A stretch of DNA of 64,000 nucleotides, from contig NC_049903.1 of NCBI RefSeq assembly GCF_001411555.2, forward strand, positions 19,821,234 to 19,885,233. Direction: 5' to 3'. The stretch comes from Juglans regia. Its lineage: Eukaryota > Streptophyta > Magnoliopsida > Fagales > Juglandaceae. Shown in pieces: positions 12,601-20,959 of the stretch. Below the pieces are notes generated by a model. The model worked only from the letters and a program-made list of their open reading frames with translations. It was not told where the DNA came from and made no database searches. Numbering within the stretch: the stretch's first letter is position 1; each line of letters starts with the position of its first letter. Made by a program: the position numbers and the translations under genes.

Positions 12601-13557
12601 CAAAGCCTCTCCATCAGCCAAATACACCTTTCCAAAATTACCTGCAACATAATTCTGCATTATTTCCCGATGAGAAGATGTATGGAAGGAAGCCCCTGAA
12701 TCAAGTATCCAGTCATCAACTGGACTATGAACTGCAAGTAATAGTGCATCCTGTACTTCTTCAGTTACCACATTAGCACTATCATTCTCGGTCTTCTTGG
12801 GATTTATGCAATTTTTCTTTATGTGGCCAGCTTTGCCACAATTCCAGCAAGTTGCCTGCTGGCCAGGCCTTGACTTGCTCTTGCTCCTGTTCTTTGATTT
12901 TAATCTGCCTCTGTTTGAGTTCTTGTCTTGTGCTCTCCCCCGAGAGTCAACATTCAATGCTGAACTTGAGCCTGAGGTCTCGCCTGAATCTCTCATGCGC
13001 ACCTCCTCAGCCAAAATCAAATCACGAATATCATCATATTTCAACTTTGATTTATCGGCAAAATTACTAATAGCCATTCTCATGGCTTCCCAACTATTTG
13101 GCAGTGATGCCAATAGTATCAGTGCACATATCTCATCATCAAATTCAATTTCAATAGACAACAATTGATTTGTAATAGTATTAAAATCATTCAGATGTTG
13201 TGCTACAGACGTACCATCTGCCATATTCAAATTAAATAACTTTTTCATCAGATGTACCTTATTATTTGCTGATGGCTTTTCATACATACCTGACAAAGCC
13301 ACTATGAGATCCGCAGTTATCTTCTCCTTGATGACGTTGTGTGCAACGGATCTCGATAGGGTTAGACGAATAACCCCCAGAACCTGTCGATCCAACAGGT
13401 TCCAATCATCAACTGACATGCTGTCCGGCTTCTTCCCCAACAATGGAAGATGAAGTTTCTTCCTATAGAGGTAATCCTCTATCTGCATCCTCCAACACCC
13501 AAAATCCGTGCCATCAAACCTCTCGATCCCCGATACCTTCACTTCTTCTCTAGTCAT
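9656..13557 (-). pseudogene. Copia gag-pol polyprotein, broken by stops and a frameshift
   Basis: The frame starts at 13,557 (MTREEVKVSG...). Gag (UBN2-like) covers roughly residues 1-230, a CCHC zinc knuckle (CWNCGKAGHIKKNC) begins near residue 237, and the protease motif DSGAS is near residue 285. Integrase follows (HTDVWGP, FIDDHSRK, SDNGGEY), then reverse transcriptase (YVDD) and RNase H (YVDADLAGD and the SIIEAEYIAIS segment). A single frame runs from gag into RT but is cut by TGA at 12,427-12,429, TAG at 12,295-12,297 and TAG at 10,792-10,794. A frameshift near 10,070 moves RNase H to another frame, which has two more stops (10,019-10,021 and 10,004-10,006). The final frame ends at 9,656. 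Confidence 0.95.
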
Positions 13558-13580
13558 CGTTTTTCAGACTCGAACCTTAG

Positions 13581-13594
13581 CTCTTGATACCAAT
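13581..13594 (-). other. Primer-binding site of copia element 1 (initiator tRNA-Met type)
   Basis: Immediately inside the 5' LTR the minus strand reads ATTGGTATCAAGAGC. This is close to the TGGTATCAGAGC complement of the plant initiator tRNA-Met 3' end used by many copia elements, with one extra A. Confidence 0.85.
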
Positions 13595-14113
13595 TGTTGA
13601 GCAAAAACGATGATGAAAAGTAAAACAAACACGGGAAAAACAAGCAATCACACACGACACAGTATTTACATGGTTCGGCAAATTACCAACATCCACCGGA
13701 GCTGCAGAGGATTTTTATTTCTTGAGGAATCACAATACAATATTGTAGGACGGCTACTGTTCACTCTGATACTGTACAAGTCAAAAAACATAAACAATAT
13801 ATATGTTATGCGGCGGAAATCCTAAACTTAGCAGAATTAGTGATGTTCGCTCGAGCAGTGTGTCGAGCCCGCATCGAGCAAACCTGTTTCTCCCAATCGC
13901 TCGAGACATGTGTTGAACGGCTCCTCAAGCAAAGCTCTCTGACTTCCCTCCGCTCGAGTTGAGAGTCGAGCGGTTATCGAGCGAAGCTCTCTGACTTGCT
14001 TTTGCTCGAGCGGTCTGTCGAGCTCTCTTCGAGCGAAACTCTCTGACTTATATTCGCTCGAGCGGCTAGACGCTCCGCTCGAGCGGGGTGAACCAGACTC
14101 CAAATACTCAACA
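13595..14113 (-). repeat. 5' LTR of copia element 1 (519 bp)
   Basis: Runs from TGTTGAGCAAAAACG to CAAATACTCAACA. Three CTGACTT-ending units with cores at 13,939, 13,991 and 14,043 are spaced exactly 52 bp. Each unit holds CTCGAG palindromes. One unit is missing from the 3' LTR, which explains the whole length difference. Confidence 0.93.
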
Positions 14114-14430
14114 TTGTTCATGCTGGGAGGAAAGCCGACGGTTAGACTTGGAAGTCCCGGAGTCAGAGGTTCTACAGAAACCGAGCGTGGCGTCGAGAGA
14201 TGGCTCCTCGGTGGCACGTGAAGGCCACACGCCATCGCTGTCCGGAACTTCATCCCGCGCGTGCGGGCTACGCTCCACTCCGATGGATGCCGGATTTGGA
14301 GATCTTGAAGATCGGCGGCTGGGCATCATGCCGGTGGGGCGCGTGTAGAGATGTGATGGCTGGAAAGACTCGAACGACGATCCTCCCTTATTCGGCCTAA
14401 AAAACACAAAAAATAAAAAAATAAAAAACA
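14114..14430 (-). other. GC-richer flank of copia element 1, possibly LINE-derived
   Basis: About 300 bp of GC-rich sequence, clearly unlike the surrounding AT-rich DNA. It is open on the minus strand for 107 codons (14,108-14,431), a frame rich in Ser/Arg/Pro with no recognised domain. It is likely the other half of the sequence the copia element landed in (8,408-9,098). The identity is uncertain. Confidence 0.3.
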
Positions 14431-15744
14431 CTACACAAAAATAAAATTGACAGAGAAGAAAATGAAGAAGCCGGGATCTTGAGTTTTGGGAACTTTAGAG
14501 AGAGAGGATCTTGAGCGTTGAGTCGCAGGTCACAACTCATAAATGCAAATATGAGACAATATTGTTTCTCATTGAGGGTTCAGATCAATATTTCAGCTAT
14601 GAAGAAGGTGAGAAAGCTAGCAATGAGGAACACAAGCCATGCCCACTAGATGTTCATATATGATGCTTGCCAGTTTTTTTTTTTATATGAACATCTAGTG
14701 GTCTAAGGATGCTTGCCAGTTGAGTTGGTCTAAGGCGATCAGGAAACGTTTGTACGTTGCATTAATATTGAAAGGTGGCAGACATCATGCACAGCCAAAC
14801 ATTTGACTAGCTCGGTTGTAATACCTCGATTATACAACAAAGATTAGGAAAAATTTAAGGATTAAATTAAAAGCATGAAACATTTCTCACGATTTGACAT
14901 TACAAATTATCTCGATCGACTTAAAAAAAATCTACCCAAGTTAAAACGAATTTAGAACATGAATCAATTAATTCCGTCTGGATGTAGGTTGGTAGTCTTT
15001 TTACAGGCCATATTAATTAAATAATAAATTTTCACAACTTCTTAACACTCTATACTCTATATTATTTTTATTTTTATTTTTTTTCTTTTATAAAAAATTT
15101 ATTATATGAATAATGAATAGAAAAGTTGAAATAATTTTAAAAAAATAAATTCAAAATTAATTTTTTAAAATATTAAAAATTTTAAAAAATATAGAATGTA
15201 AAATATAGTAGAAGTTGTTTAGCAAAACTCTTAATTAAATAAAACACGGCGAGATTCATGCATGATATGGTGAAAAAATTGATAATGTCAGGGAGTAGTG
15301 ATCGATCACCGGCTCGATCGTAAACTGCTACATTCGAATGGTATCATGTTGGCCGCATCGGGTCTTGAATCACCGTTTCATGTCGTGTTGGTAAAAAATG
15401 ACAAGTCGTTCAGCGCAAGATAAGACTTTTGACACCAACCATTTACCATTCGTGTTGTAAGTTATTTAGATTCTAAAAAAAACTACTTTGCCTCCCAAAT
15501 TTACCATTCAAGGTTAACCGCTTGAAATTTTTTTTTTTACTTAATAATTAAAGAAATAATTTTAAATGTATTAAAATATTTTAAAAAAATATTTAAATAT
15601 ATTAAAAAATATAAAAAAAAATATGAAAAAAAAAAAAATCGAAAACGTCAACTTGAGCGACTCATATATCCCAAGTCCAAATGGTCATGTCAAGTCAATA
15701 ATGATTATTGTATTAGCTAAAATAACAAGGTATATATTATATGG
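14431..15744. other. Intergenic, AT-rich; one short hairpin
   Basis: No gene recognised. The only structured piece is a perfect 17-bp inverted repeat, described separately. AT-rich words around 15,050-15,200 and 15,540-15,620 resemble MITE cores, but I could not place ends. Confidence 0.55.
14643..14701. repeat. Perfect 17-bp inverted repeat with a 25-bp loop
   Basis: CCACTAGATGTTCATAT at 14,643-14,659 is mirrored exactly by ATATGAACATCTAGTGG at 14,685-14,701. A direct repeat of GATGCTTGCCAGTT starts near 14,662 and again near 14,708. The arrangement looks like a small fold-back duplication. Confidence 0.85.
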
Positions 15745-16035
15745 GTGAACCGCACCTACTGGGGTGTAATATTATTTTATATGTATTTTATTTAAATAAT
15801 TTTTTATATAAATTTTTTAATATTTTAAAATATTTTAAAAAAATAAAATAAATTTAAAACATCATTAAGAAAATACTTTTTTAATCAGAAAGTAAAAAAA
15901 ATATATTAAAAAATATTTTTTTAATCACGAAATAAAATAAAAAATTATAAAAAATATTTTTTTATAATTTTTTATTTTATTTCGTGATTAAGAAAGTAAT
16001 TTTTAATACTATTATGATTTTTTTTTAAATATTTA
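15745..16035. mobile_element. Foldback MITE (left member of a pair), right end lost
   Basis: A palindromic core centred near 15,957 pairs TTTTTTAATCACGAAATAAA with its reverse complement TTTATTTCGTGATTAAGAAA. The outer left part (GGTGAACCGCACCTACTGGG) has no clear mirror on the right, where the next MITE begins. Core words are shared with the 16,044-16,430 element, so the two are relatives. Confidence 0.6.
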
Positions 16036-16043
16036 AAATGGTC

Positions 16044-16430
16044 ATGCTATAGCCCTCGCTGGGGGCTCCCGCTGGGCATAACATGTACTTTTCTATGTGT
16101 ATTTTTTAATTTATTTTTTATATAGATTTTTTTATACTTTTAAATATTTTTAAAAAATAAAATAAATTTAAAATATCATTAAAAAACACTTCCTTAATCA
16201 GAAAGTACAAAAAAATTATTAAAAAATATTTCCTTAATCACGAAGTAGAATAAATATTATATTTTATTCTACTTCGTGATTAAGAAAGTTTTTTTAATAA
16301 TATTGTAATTTTTATTTTATTTTTTTTAAATATTTAAAATTATTAAAAATATTTATATAAAAAAAAACTAAAATAAACACATATAAAAAAATGCTAGAGC
16401 CCAACGGGAGCCCCTAGCAGGGCATTTAGT
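16044..16430. mobile_element. Foldback MITE, ~390 bp, with long terminal inverted repeats
   Basis: The left end, TGCTATAGCCCTCGCTGGGG then GCTCCCGCTGGGC, mirrors the right end, whose reverse complement reads ATGCCCTGCTAGGGGCTCCC then GTTGGGCTCTAGCA. Pairing continues inward through AT-rich sequence to a near-perfect central palindrome at about 16,235-16,292 (TTAATCACGAAGTAGAATA and its mirror). The whole element can fold into a single hairpin and has no coding capacity. Confidence 0.8.
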
Positions 16431-16439
16431 GTTTTCCAT

Positions 16440-16532
16440 ATTATATATATGACATGACCTTCCGTTCTACTAGAAACCATATGTGTTCAGAATTAGTAAA
16501 TTATATTGTTAGTTTGAAGAGATGGTTGCATA
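16440..16532. repeat. Duplicated segment, copy A, left part
   Basis: The stretch containing AAATTATATTGTTAGTTTGA and ending GGTTGCATA is repeated at about 19,384-19,480 with some substitutions. It is the left flank of the hAT insertion. The same ancestral segment resumes after that insertion at 17,723. Confidence 0.75.
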
Positions 16533-16732
16533 TAGGGCTGTGCAAATGACCTATAAATCCGATGGACCTGTTTAAAGTGGCCCGACTCGACCTAGATTTG
16601 GCGGGTTATTATATGATCGGGTCTGCAACCCGACTGGTTAACGGGTTTATATGTTGATTTCAACATGTCCGTATATAAAACCATCATTATCTTCCACAAG
16701 GTTTCATTTGAAGAGAAACGGATTTGCAGTAG

Positions 16733-17065
16733 GTCCATGAACTGCATCAGAAGACTAAGATGGATCTGCTAAGCCAGCTCAAGGAACTTAAGGCCGAGCT
16801 TACCCTCTTGCGCGTCGCCAAGGTCATCGGCAGTGCACCCAACAAGCTCTCCAAGATAAAGGTGGTGAGGTTATCGATTGCGTAGGTGTTGACGGTGATT
16901 TCCCAAAAGCAAAAGGAGGCTCTGAGAAAAGTTTACAAGAATAAGAAATACTTTCCCCTCGATCTGCCTCCCAAGAAGACCAGGGCCATTAGTAGAAGGC
17001 TCACCAAACACCGGGCATCATTGAAGACTGAACGACAAAAGAAGAGAGAGATGTATTTTCCCATG
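16733..17065 (+). pseudogene. RPL35: 60S ribosomal protein L35 (uL29) fragment inside a hAT element
   Basis: From GTC CAT GAA at 16,733 the frame reads [20 protein letters not shown] and continues through [11 protein letters not shown], a TAG stop, [32 protein letters not shown] and KKREMYFPM. This matches most of the plant L35 protein (about 123 residues), a large-subunit component near the exit tunnel. The start codon and first few residues are absent. One in-frame TAG (16,885-16,887) replaces a normally conserved Gln, and the C-terminal tail after MYFPM is replaced by unrelated sequence. No intron interrupts it across ~110 codons. TTTGCAG just upstream resembles a splice acceptor, so genomic or cDNA origin is unresolved. 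It is not functional. Confidence 0.9.
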
Positions 17066-17134
17066 ACCAAACACCAGGCATCATTTGGCTCCTATTCCAC
17101 AGTGCAAGACTTGGTCAGGTCATACAGGTCTAAC

Positions 17135-17623
17135 CAGTGTTTTAAATTTCGTACCGTACCGGCTGGTACGGCCGAAATTTTTCGTTTTGGCCGTCCGGCC
17201 GGTACAGGTATTATATATGTTCCGTACCGGTTAAAATACCGACCGTACCGGCCGGTACCGGCCATTTCGGACTAAATTTCAGCATGTACCGGCCTATATT
17301 TCGGCCGATACCGGCCGATATTTCGGCCTGTATGTTTTTTTTTTTTTTTTTCGTTTTTTTAAATTACAAACTTATTTTTTAACTCCTAATTTAGACTAGA
17401 CTATTTATAATTTTTATATATATGTATTTATATATAATTTATTTATATATAGACTATTATTTTGAAATATAATTTTTATCTATATTTATATATATAATTT
17501 ATTTATATATCGACTATCCCGAAACGTTATCCCGAATCGCTATCCCGAAACGGTACCGGTATCGAAATATTTCATTCCAGTGCCTTAACCGGTACGACGT
17601 CCGGTACGGTATTCAAAACATTG
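17135..17623. mobile_element. MITE nested in the hAT element, 489 bp, 8-bp TSD
   Basis: The ends are CAGTGTTTTAAATTTCGTAC and, reverse-complemented from the right, CAATGTTTTGAATACCGTAC. Inner sequence is rich in GGTACCGG/CCGGTAC words. The perfect 8-bp duplication GGTCTAAC flanks it at 17,127-17,134 and 17,624-17,631. The 8-bp duplication again points to hAT-type mobilisation, but from a different family than the host element. Confidence 0.88.
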
Positions 17624-17722
17624 GGTCTAACCCGATTTTATTTTGATCGGGTTGGCGACATGGGAGTGTTTCGGATCGGGTCGGGTATAAACTTGACTAT
17701 TCTAGGTCAGGTTGCAGGTCTA

Positions 17723-17724
17723 GT

Positions 17725-17763
<39 letters not shown>

Positions 17764-17902
17764 TGGTACGGTGTGCATGCTAGAGTAAGGTGGTAAGGCC
17801 TTTTATGGCATGATTATTGATTGGTCCTTATCATCCTGACGTTATTCAATAATATATATCCAGGTGTTGCCCAATAAGTTTGGCAATAGTTAGAACTATA
17901 CC
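17723..17902. repeat. Duplicated segment, copy A, right part
   Basis: After a TA tract, the sequence from about 17,790 (GGCCTTTTATGG, TTGATTGGTCCTTAT, ATCCAGGTGTTGCC, GTTTGGCAATAG) is closely repeated at 25,030-25,135. The two copies have since received different insertions. Confidence 0.8.
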
Positions 17903-18720
17903 TTTTACCATTTCTTGCGCAATTTCCTTGTCAGTTCCATCATGAGTGGGTTGTGCTGCCAAATGCCTCCTAAAAGAGCTGCCAAAGTGATTTTCTCTTC
18001 TTGGTTGTCCATCATCATCCGCTCCTTGTTGAATCGGGACAGATATGCCTTCAAACTTTCATCTTCCCACTGTTTGATGGTCGTCTAGTCTCATTTTCCT
18101 ACTTTCCATAAAATGCGTTAAAAATAAAAGGGCCAATTCCCCAAAGTCGTCGATCGAGCTCGATGGTAGTGCTCCAAGCCATCCCCTCGCGGCCCCTTTT
18201 AGTGTTAGAGGAAAGGTCCGATAGGCTATGTCCCTTGGGAACCTGTGGAGGTTCATGTGAGCTTTAAAGTTTCCAAGTGCTCGAGGGAGTCATTGGACCC
18301 ATCATACATCTTCATTTGAGGGACTTTGAATTTGGGTGAGAGAGGTGCTACCATTACCTCTACGCTATATGGTAAGTCGGTACTAGTGAGTAGTTGGTCG
18401 ACTGAGGACGATGCACCCATTTTCTTGGCCATCTCTTCATACTTATCCATAAGACCACACAACTTGTGGTGCATATGCCTCCTTTCTTCCTCAATTGTGT
18501 CCATTTCTTCTAGGCTCTGTGACTCGGCATACTCGTTTAGACTCGGTTCAACATCTTCAGTCGGCTTGTTGTTCCCCTTTCTCAAATCCTCGTTCTCATC
18601 TCGAAGCTTAACTACTTATGTTGTCAACTTCCTCACAACATCTTCCATTTTAGTGAACCTCGCTTCCATTTCTAGGATTCTTCTTGTCCACAGGTGGTTT
18701 GGGAGCATGTTGTTTCCTGT
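17903..18720 (-). pseudogene. Ty3/gypsy gag fragment
   Basis: Two minus-strand frames (18,253-18,585 and 18,059-18,256) overlap and together read like a plant gypsy gag. An acidic, coiled-coil-like N-terminal part (YAESQSLEEMDTIEEERRHM) is followed by KFKVPQMKMYDGSNDSLEHL and then FPLTLKGAARGWLGALPSSS with FGELALLFLTHF, the retrotransposon gag core (PF03732-type). A frameshift near 18,255 separates the halves. No protease, RT or integrase remains; the element is cut at about 17,903, where copy A sequence resumes. Confidence 0.8.
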
Positions 18721-18770
18721 ATGTGAAAGCCACGTTAATCTAAAACGAACTATCCCATAGACGATGCCAC

Positions 18771-19383
18771 TGTTAATAGTATGTTTCACTCTCATACAAC
18801 TCTTCGGCCAGCTCCGATGCTCCTACAAGACACGTAAGGGTAAGGGCTCAGGATGATGTGAAACACCTCTAATATCTAAGTCAAATCATTCCCAAAAAGA
18901 TGGTGAAAATTCCCAAGTAAGAAGAAGAAGAAAAAAAAGATCGCAGGTCTCACCTGGGGGTGGGCTTTTATACCCTAGTTGTTGTGGCCCCCACACTCTG
19001 CCCATGGGAGGTCCACGCGTCGTATTGGGTGCCAGGCCTACAGTAAGGTGATTACTGCTACTCCGAATGCCATGCCGCCACATTAAATGCAGTACGCTCC
19101 TCAGTGCGTCCTACCCCTGTGGCAGGTGGGAAAGTGTGCCCACTACTTGAGTCCCTGTGAAAAGTGAGTCTCCCGTCGAGATTTGTTGCTTGCTGCCGTC
19201 TTTGGTTATTTAATGTGGCATGATCCCCTGTCATCTATGTGGGTTGGGTTGTGTCAGTGACGTGACAACCCATTTTCCCTTCTGATGTGCACCTTACGTG
19301 CACAGATAGGCGGCCCAACTATGGGTTAAATGGACCTTAGAGTTATGGCGTCCACCTGGTCTAGGGGGAAAATATCTCTCCCA
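18771..19383 (-). repeat. 5' LTR of the gypsy fragment (about 613 bp)
   Basis: The plus strand runs from TGTTAATAGTATG at 18,771 to CTCTCCCA at 19,383, where the second copy of the duplicated segment begins. The sequence just inside the LTR on the minus strand, GTGGCATCGTCTATGGG, is a plausible primer-binding site. No 3' LTR is present, so only the 5' end of the element survives. Confidence 0.6.
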
Positions 19384-19503
19384 ATATATATTATGTGCAT
19401 GACAGCTTCCATTCGAGTAGAAACTATATCATGTGTTTTGAAGTAAATTATATTGTTAGTTTGAAGATAAGGTTGCATATAATATTATATCATAGTACAG
19501 TGT
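19384..19503. repeat. Duplicated segment, copy B, left part
   Basis: Homologous to 16,440-16,532 and, after that, to 17,757-17,775 (ATCATRGTACRGTGTGCAT). It therefore preserves the uninterrupted ancestral junction where copy A has the hAT element. Copy B is itself interrupted at 19,503 by the LINE. Confidence 0.75.
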
Positions 19504-20959
19504 GCATTTTTTTTTAAAATGAAATGAATTTTCATTAATCAGCTAGAATCATTACAAACTTTATCTTTGAAAATAACATAAGAAATTTCCCTAGGACAAT
19601 CTTCAATCCAAACTGTTTCAACAACCAGATTCTTGGCATATTGAGCAGCATCATGTGCAGCCATATTTCCATTCTTCTTAACAAATACTAGCCTCCAATG
19701 GATCTAACTTGAGAGTAAGGATTGAATGTCCTCAATTAGCTATCCATTCCAAGAGCAGTCCAGAATTTTGCCTTGTATGCTATCGATCACTTGCTTGGGA
19801 TCACCCTAAGAAATAACATCAGAAATCCTCAACTCATGACACAATTGCATAGCTCTTAGTAAGGCATAACACTCAACCAGAAAAATAAAAGAGATGTGGT
19901 CTAGGAGCAAATAAGACCACCTCTGCATCTCCCCTACTATCCCTCAATACTACACCAAGCCCTATAGTACTTGTTTAAGAGACAAAAGCTGCATCAAAGT
20001 TAACCTTAGTTAAAGGTTCCTTAGCTGGTGTCCCCATCACTCGATCAACAACTGCCTGCAACTATGCTTCAACCCCTATAAGCTGATGAGTCTGAACCTG
20101 ATGGCTAATTCACATCCTTAAACACCTCAAGATCATTCACATCATATGTATAAAGCACTAATGGACTTTGGAACTTCTGATAAAAAACTCACCTATTTCT
20201 TCTTGCCCATAACTTGTAAAATACTACAACCACTTGTTCTAACTGAGTAACTTCTAACCTCATATTCATATCTTCTAACCTCATATTCATATCTTTCCAT
20301 AAAGCAGTAAAGTATTCATATGTTGTATTCCACTTCTTAAGAGGACTAGCTTATTCTCCCCACACATCCACCGCAGCAGGGCAAACTGGGCAATCTGTTG
20401 TATTCCACTTCTAACCCTAATTTGCTTGATGGCAAACTGGGCAGTCTCCATCTTTAGTGATTTGTTTATGTGTCAAACCATTTTTTGTTGGCAAGATATC
20501 ATATAGTGCCTTTCGGAGAAATTGTTTAAGCTTCCCAGGTATCTGCAAATTCCACATTTTCTTCCATTGGACCTCCTCAACATATTCATTAGAAGACTAA
20601 CCTTGATTATGTCTTTTAAGCTCTGAATCCAAAAAATATGCAGACTTTAATATAAACATTCATTTTGAAGACTTCACCCAGATTAGCTTGTCTTTTGCCC
20701 CTCTTTAACTGATTAGGAGACTGCAGATCAACTGAGCATCTTCTGCACTGAACACTTCTTCGATCAACTTTGTATTCCATTCATACTTCTTCATTAACTA
20801 AAGCTACCACTCTAGCATCAGTGTCCAACACATGAATAGGAGTTAACACTTTATAGGTAAAAGGTTTAGGAAGCCACCTATCATGCCATATATTAATAAT
20901 CTCCCCATTCCCTACCGCTACACAGATTAACATTTGGGTGAAAATACTTGAGGTACTCT

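Larger units (their letters stand above)
9099..14113 (-). mobile_element. Ty1/copia LTR retrotransposon, full length but defective
   Basis: The element is bounded by LTRs that start TGTTG(A/T)GC and end CTCAACA. Between them, on the minus strand, are a primer-binding site, gag, protease, integrase, reverse transcriptase, RNase H and a polypurine tract, in the order typical of copia elements (gag-PR-INT-RT-RH). Flanking 5-mers are CTGTT (9,094-9,098) and TTGTT (14,114-14,118), a target duplication with one mismatch. Protein segments resemble the TNT1/Tork-type polyprotein. The coding frame carries several stops and one frameshift, so it cannot move on its own. The LTRs differ at many positions and by one 52-bp repeat unit, so the insertion is not recent. 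Confidence 0.95.
16533..17722. mobile_element. hAT-type non-autonomous element carrying a host gene fragment
   Basis: It begins TAGGGCTGTGCA and ends TTGCAGGTCTA, short imperfect inverted ends of hAT type. It is flanked by a perfect 8-bp target duplication GTTGCATA at 16,525-16,532 and 17,723-17,730. Inner subterminal zones are rich in GACCCG/CGGGTC words on both sides. The cargo is a ribosomal protein L35 fragment (16,733-17,065) and a later nested MITE (17,135-17,623). There is no transposase frame, so it needs a transposase in trans. The 8-bp duplication makes the hAT call firm. Confidence 0.88.
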
